DNA of 7,022 nt from positions 1-7,022 of the forward strand of contig CAMBJN010000075.1 of NCBI GenBank assembly GCA_945867755.1, in the 5' to 3' direction. Of this stretch, positions 6,047-7,022 are shown piece after piece. Source of the DNA: Polynucleobacter meluiroseus (GTDB lineage: Bacteria; Pseudomonadota; Gammaproteobacteria; Burkholderiales; Burkholderiaceae). The position numbers and the translations under genes were made by a program. Position 1 is the stretch's first letter. Every line of letters starts with the position of its first letter. The notes under the pieces were generated by a model that saw only the letters and a list, made by a program, of their open reading frames with translations, ran no database searches and was not told the DNA's origin.

Positions 6047-7022
6047 TTATTTAATGGAGCCCAAGTGGGTATATAAAATCCAGCCGATCAAAGCAATCAA
6101 GCCAATAATCATCGCAAATGCATAGTGATACAGGTAACCTGATTGCACCTGACGCACATTTGTTGAAAACCAAGCAATCACTCGCGTGCTGCCGTTCACA
6201 ACCAAACCATCAATCAATCCCTGATCTCCGCGCTTCCACAAGCCAGTGCCCAAGACTCTTGCGCCTTTGGCAAACACGGCTTGGTTGAAGTCATCCATGT
6301 AGTACTTGTTATCAAGAATCGTCTTCACTGGCGCCAAGACACGCGCAAAGAAAGCTGGAATCTGTGGCAACCATAGATAAAAGACCGCAGCTGTCACCAC
6401 GCCACCCAGTGCTAAATACAAAACAGGTGTGTGCAATGAGTGAGCCACCATGCCCATAGGACCGGTGAAGGCAGCCGCTAATTCTTTCATGGCCACGTGC
6501 TTGGTCGCGTCAACAAAAATAGCATTACCGAAGAAGTCACCAAATAACATTGGACCGATCGTGAAGTAACCCACGATCACTGATGGAATCGCTAATAGAA
6601 CCAATGGCAATGTCACCACCCATGGAGATTCATGTGGTTTTTGACCTGGGGCCAAACCATGATGATGATTATCGAAATGGTTATCGCTGTGATCGTCTTT
6701 GGCGTCATGGGCATCATGTCCGTGGTCGTGATGCGCTTGACCAAAACGCTCTTTGCCGTGGAATACCAAGAAATACATTCTGAATGAATAGAAGGCTGTG
6801 ATGAACACACCTGCCATCACTGCAAAGAAAGCAAAGTCAGAACCAGTGATGGTGCTCTTAGCAACCGCTTCAATGATTGAATCTTTTGAATAGAAGCCTG
6901 AGAAAAGTGGCGTGCCGATCAAAGCCAAAGAACCCAACAAAGATGTGAACCAAGTGATTGGCATGTACTTCCACAAACCACCCATGTTGCGCATATCTTG
7001 ATCGTGGTGCATGCCCATGATC
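6047..7022 (-). CDS. nuoL: NADH-quinone oxidoreductase subunit L, C-terminal half (5' end off the right edge)
   Basis: The C-terminal 324 or so codons of the largest antiporter-like, proton-pumping membrane subunit of complex I. The frame continues past the right edge, so the ATG at 7018 is internal and not a start. Numbering from that Met, MHHDQDMRNMGGL (3-15) is the family block before the late helices, and FSGFYSKDSIIE (39-50) carries the conserved Lys45-Asp46 pair equivalent to E. coli Lys399-Asp400. A helix with YSFRMYFLVFHG follows. Next comes a loop very rich in His and Asp (96-120), then more helices, and a soluble DNKYYMDDFNQ segment (236-246) that leads into the lateral amphipathic helix and the final membrane helix (about 299-318) typical of NuoL. 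The gene ends 23 bases before nuoM. Confidence 0.96.
   Translation of the reverse strand, partial: IMGMHHDQDMRNMGGLWKYMPITWFTSLLGSLALIGTPLFSGFYSKDSIIEAVAKSTITGSDFAFFAVMAGVFITAFYSFRMYFLVFHGKERFGQAHHDHGHDAHDAKDDHSDNHFDNHHHGLAPGQKPHESPWVVTLPLVLLAIPSVIVGYFTIGPMLFGDFFGNAIFVDATKHVAMKELAAAFTGPMGMVAHSLHTPVLYLALGGVVTAAVFYLWLPQIPAFFARVLAPVKTILDNKYYMDDFNQAVFAKGARVLGTGLWKRGDQGLIDGLVVNGSTRVIAWFSTNVRQVQSGYLYHYAFAMIIGLIALIGWILYTHLGSIK
6659..6733 (-). other. nuoL: His/Asp-rich loop encoded within nuoL
   Basis: In this 25-residue stretch I count ten His and seven Asp, in patterns such as HHDHGHD and a closing HHH. It lies between two membrane helices of NuoL and so should form an extramembrane loop. Similar His-rich loops occur in NuoL of other Betaproteobacteria as far as I recall. 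It could bind divalent metal ions, but nothing here proves it. Confidence 0.75.

Noticed and set aside
6583..6810. Open frames on both strands over the His-rich part of nuoL
   Set aside because: They are out-of-frame readings of the repetitive CAT/GAT-type codons of nuoL.

Overview
The window looks like the chromosome of a betaproteobacterium, most likely a Polynucleobacter or a close Burkholderiaceae relative. The basis is the moderate GC content by eye, protein sequences resembling that group, and the order nuoL-nuoM-nuoN-DUF2818-Nudix-DUF1178 at the end of the respiratory complex I operon, an arrangement I recall from Betaproteobacteria. The genus is an inference from memory, not a search result.

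Layout, left to right. Positions 1-1116 (minus strand) hold the N-terminal three quarters of an acylating (methyl)malonate-semialdehyde dehydrogenase (mmsA), cut by the left edge. A 58-base divergent intergenic region follows. Next is a short plus-strand gene (1175-1459) for a predicted small lipoprotein that seems to start at TTG. Everything from 1490 to the right edge is on the minus strand and reads as one transcription unit, from right to left: nuoL (C-terminal half, cut by the right edge), nuoM, nuoN, a DUF2818 membrane protein, a Nudix hydrolase of ADP-ribose pyrophosphatase type, and a DUF1178 zinc-ribbon-like protein. Gaps in this unit are 2 to 24 bases, except for an AT-rich 99-base gap before DUF1178.

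NuoL, NuoM and NuoN are the three antiporter-like proton-pumping membrane subunits of NADH:quinone oxidoreductase. DUF2818 is a three-helix membrane protein that travels with nuoN. The Nudix hydrolase and the DUF1178 protein ride in the same unit, which could tie ADP-ribose/NAD turnover to complex I expression, but this is inference.

The most notable point is that nuoN is interrupted by a single in-frame TGA (4158-4160) in the middle of a transmembrane helix. The reading frame is otherwise perfect on both sides and all key proton-channel residues are kept. It is either a very recent nonsense mutation, a sequence error, or a split/readthrough case. No clearly new system, mobile element, CRISPR array or RNA gene was seen. 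No gene-free stretch exceeds 300 bases.
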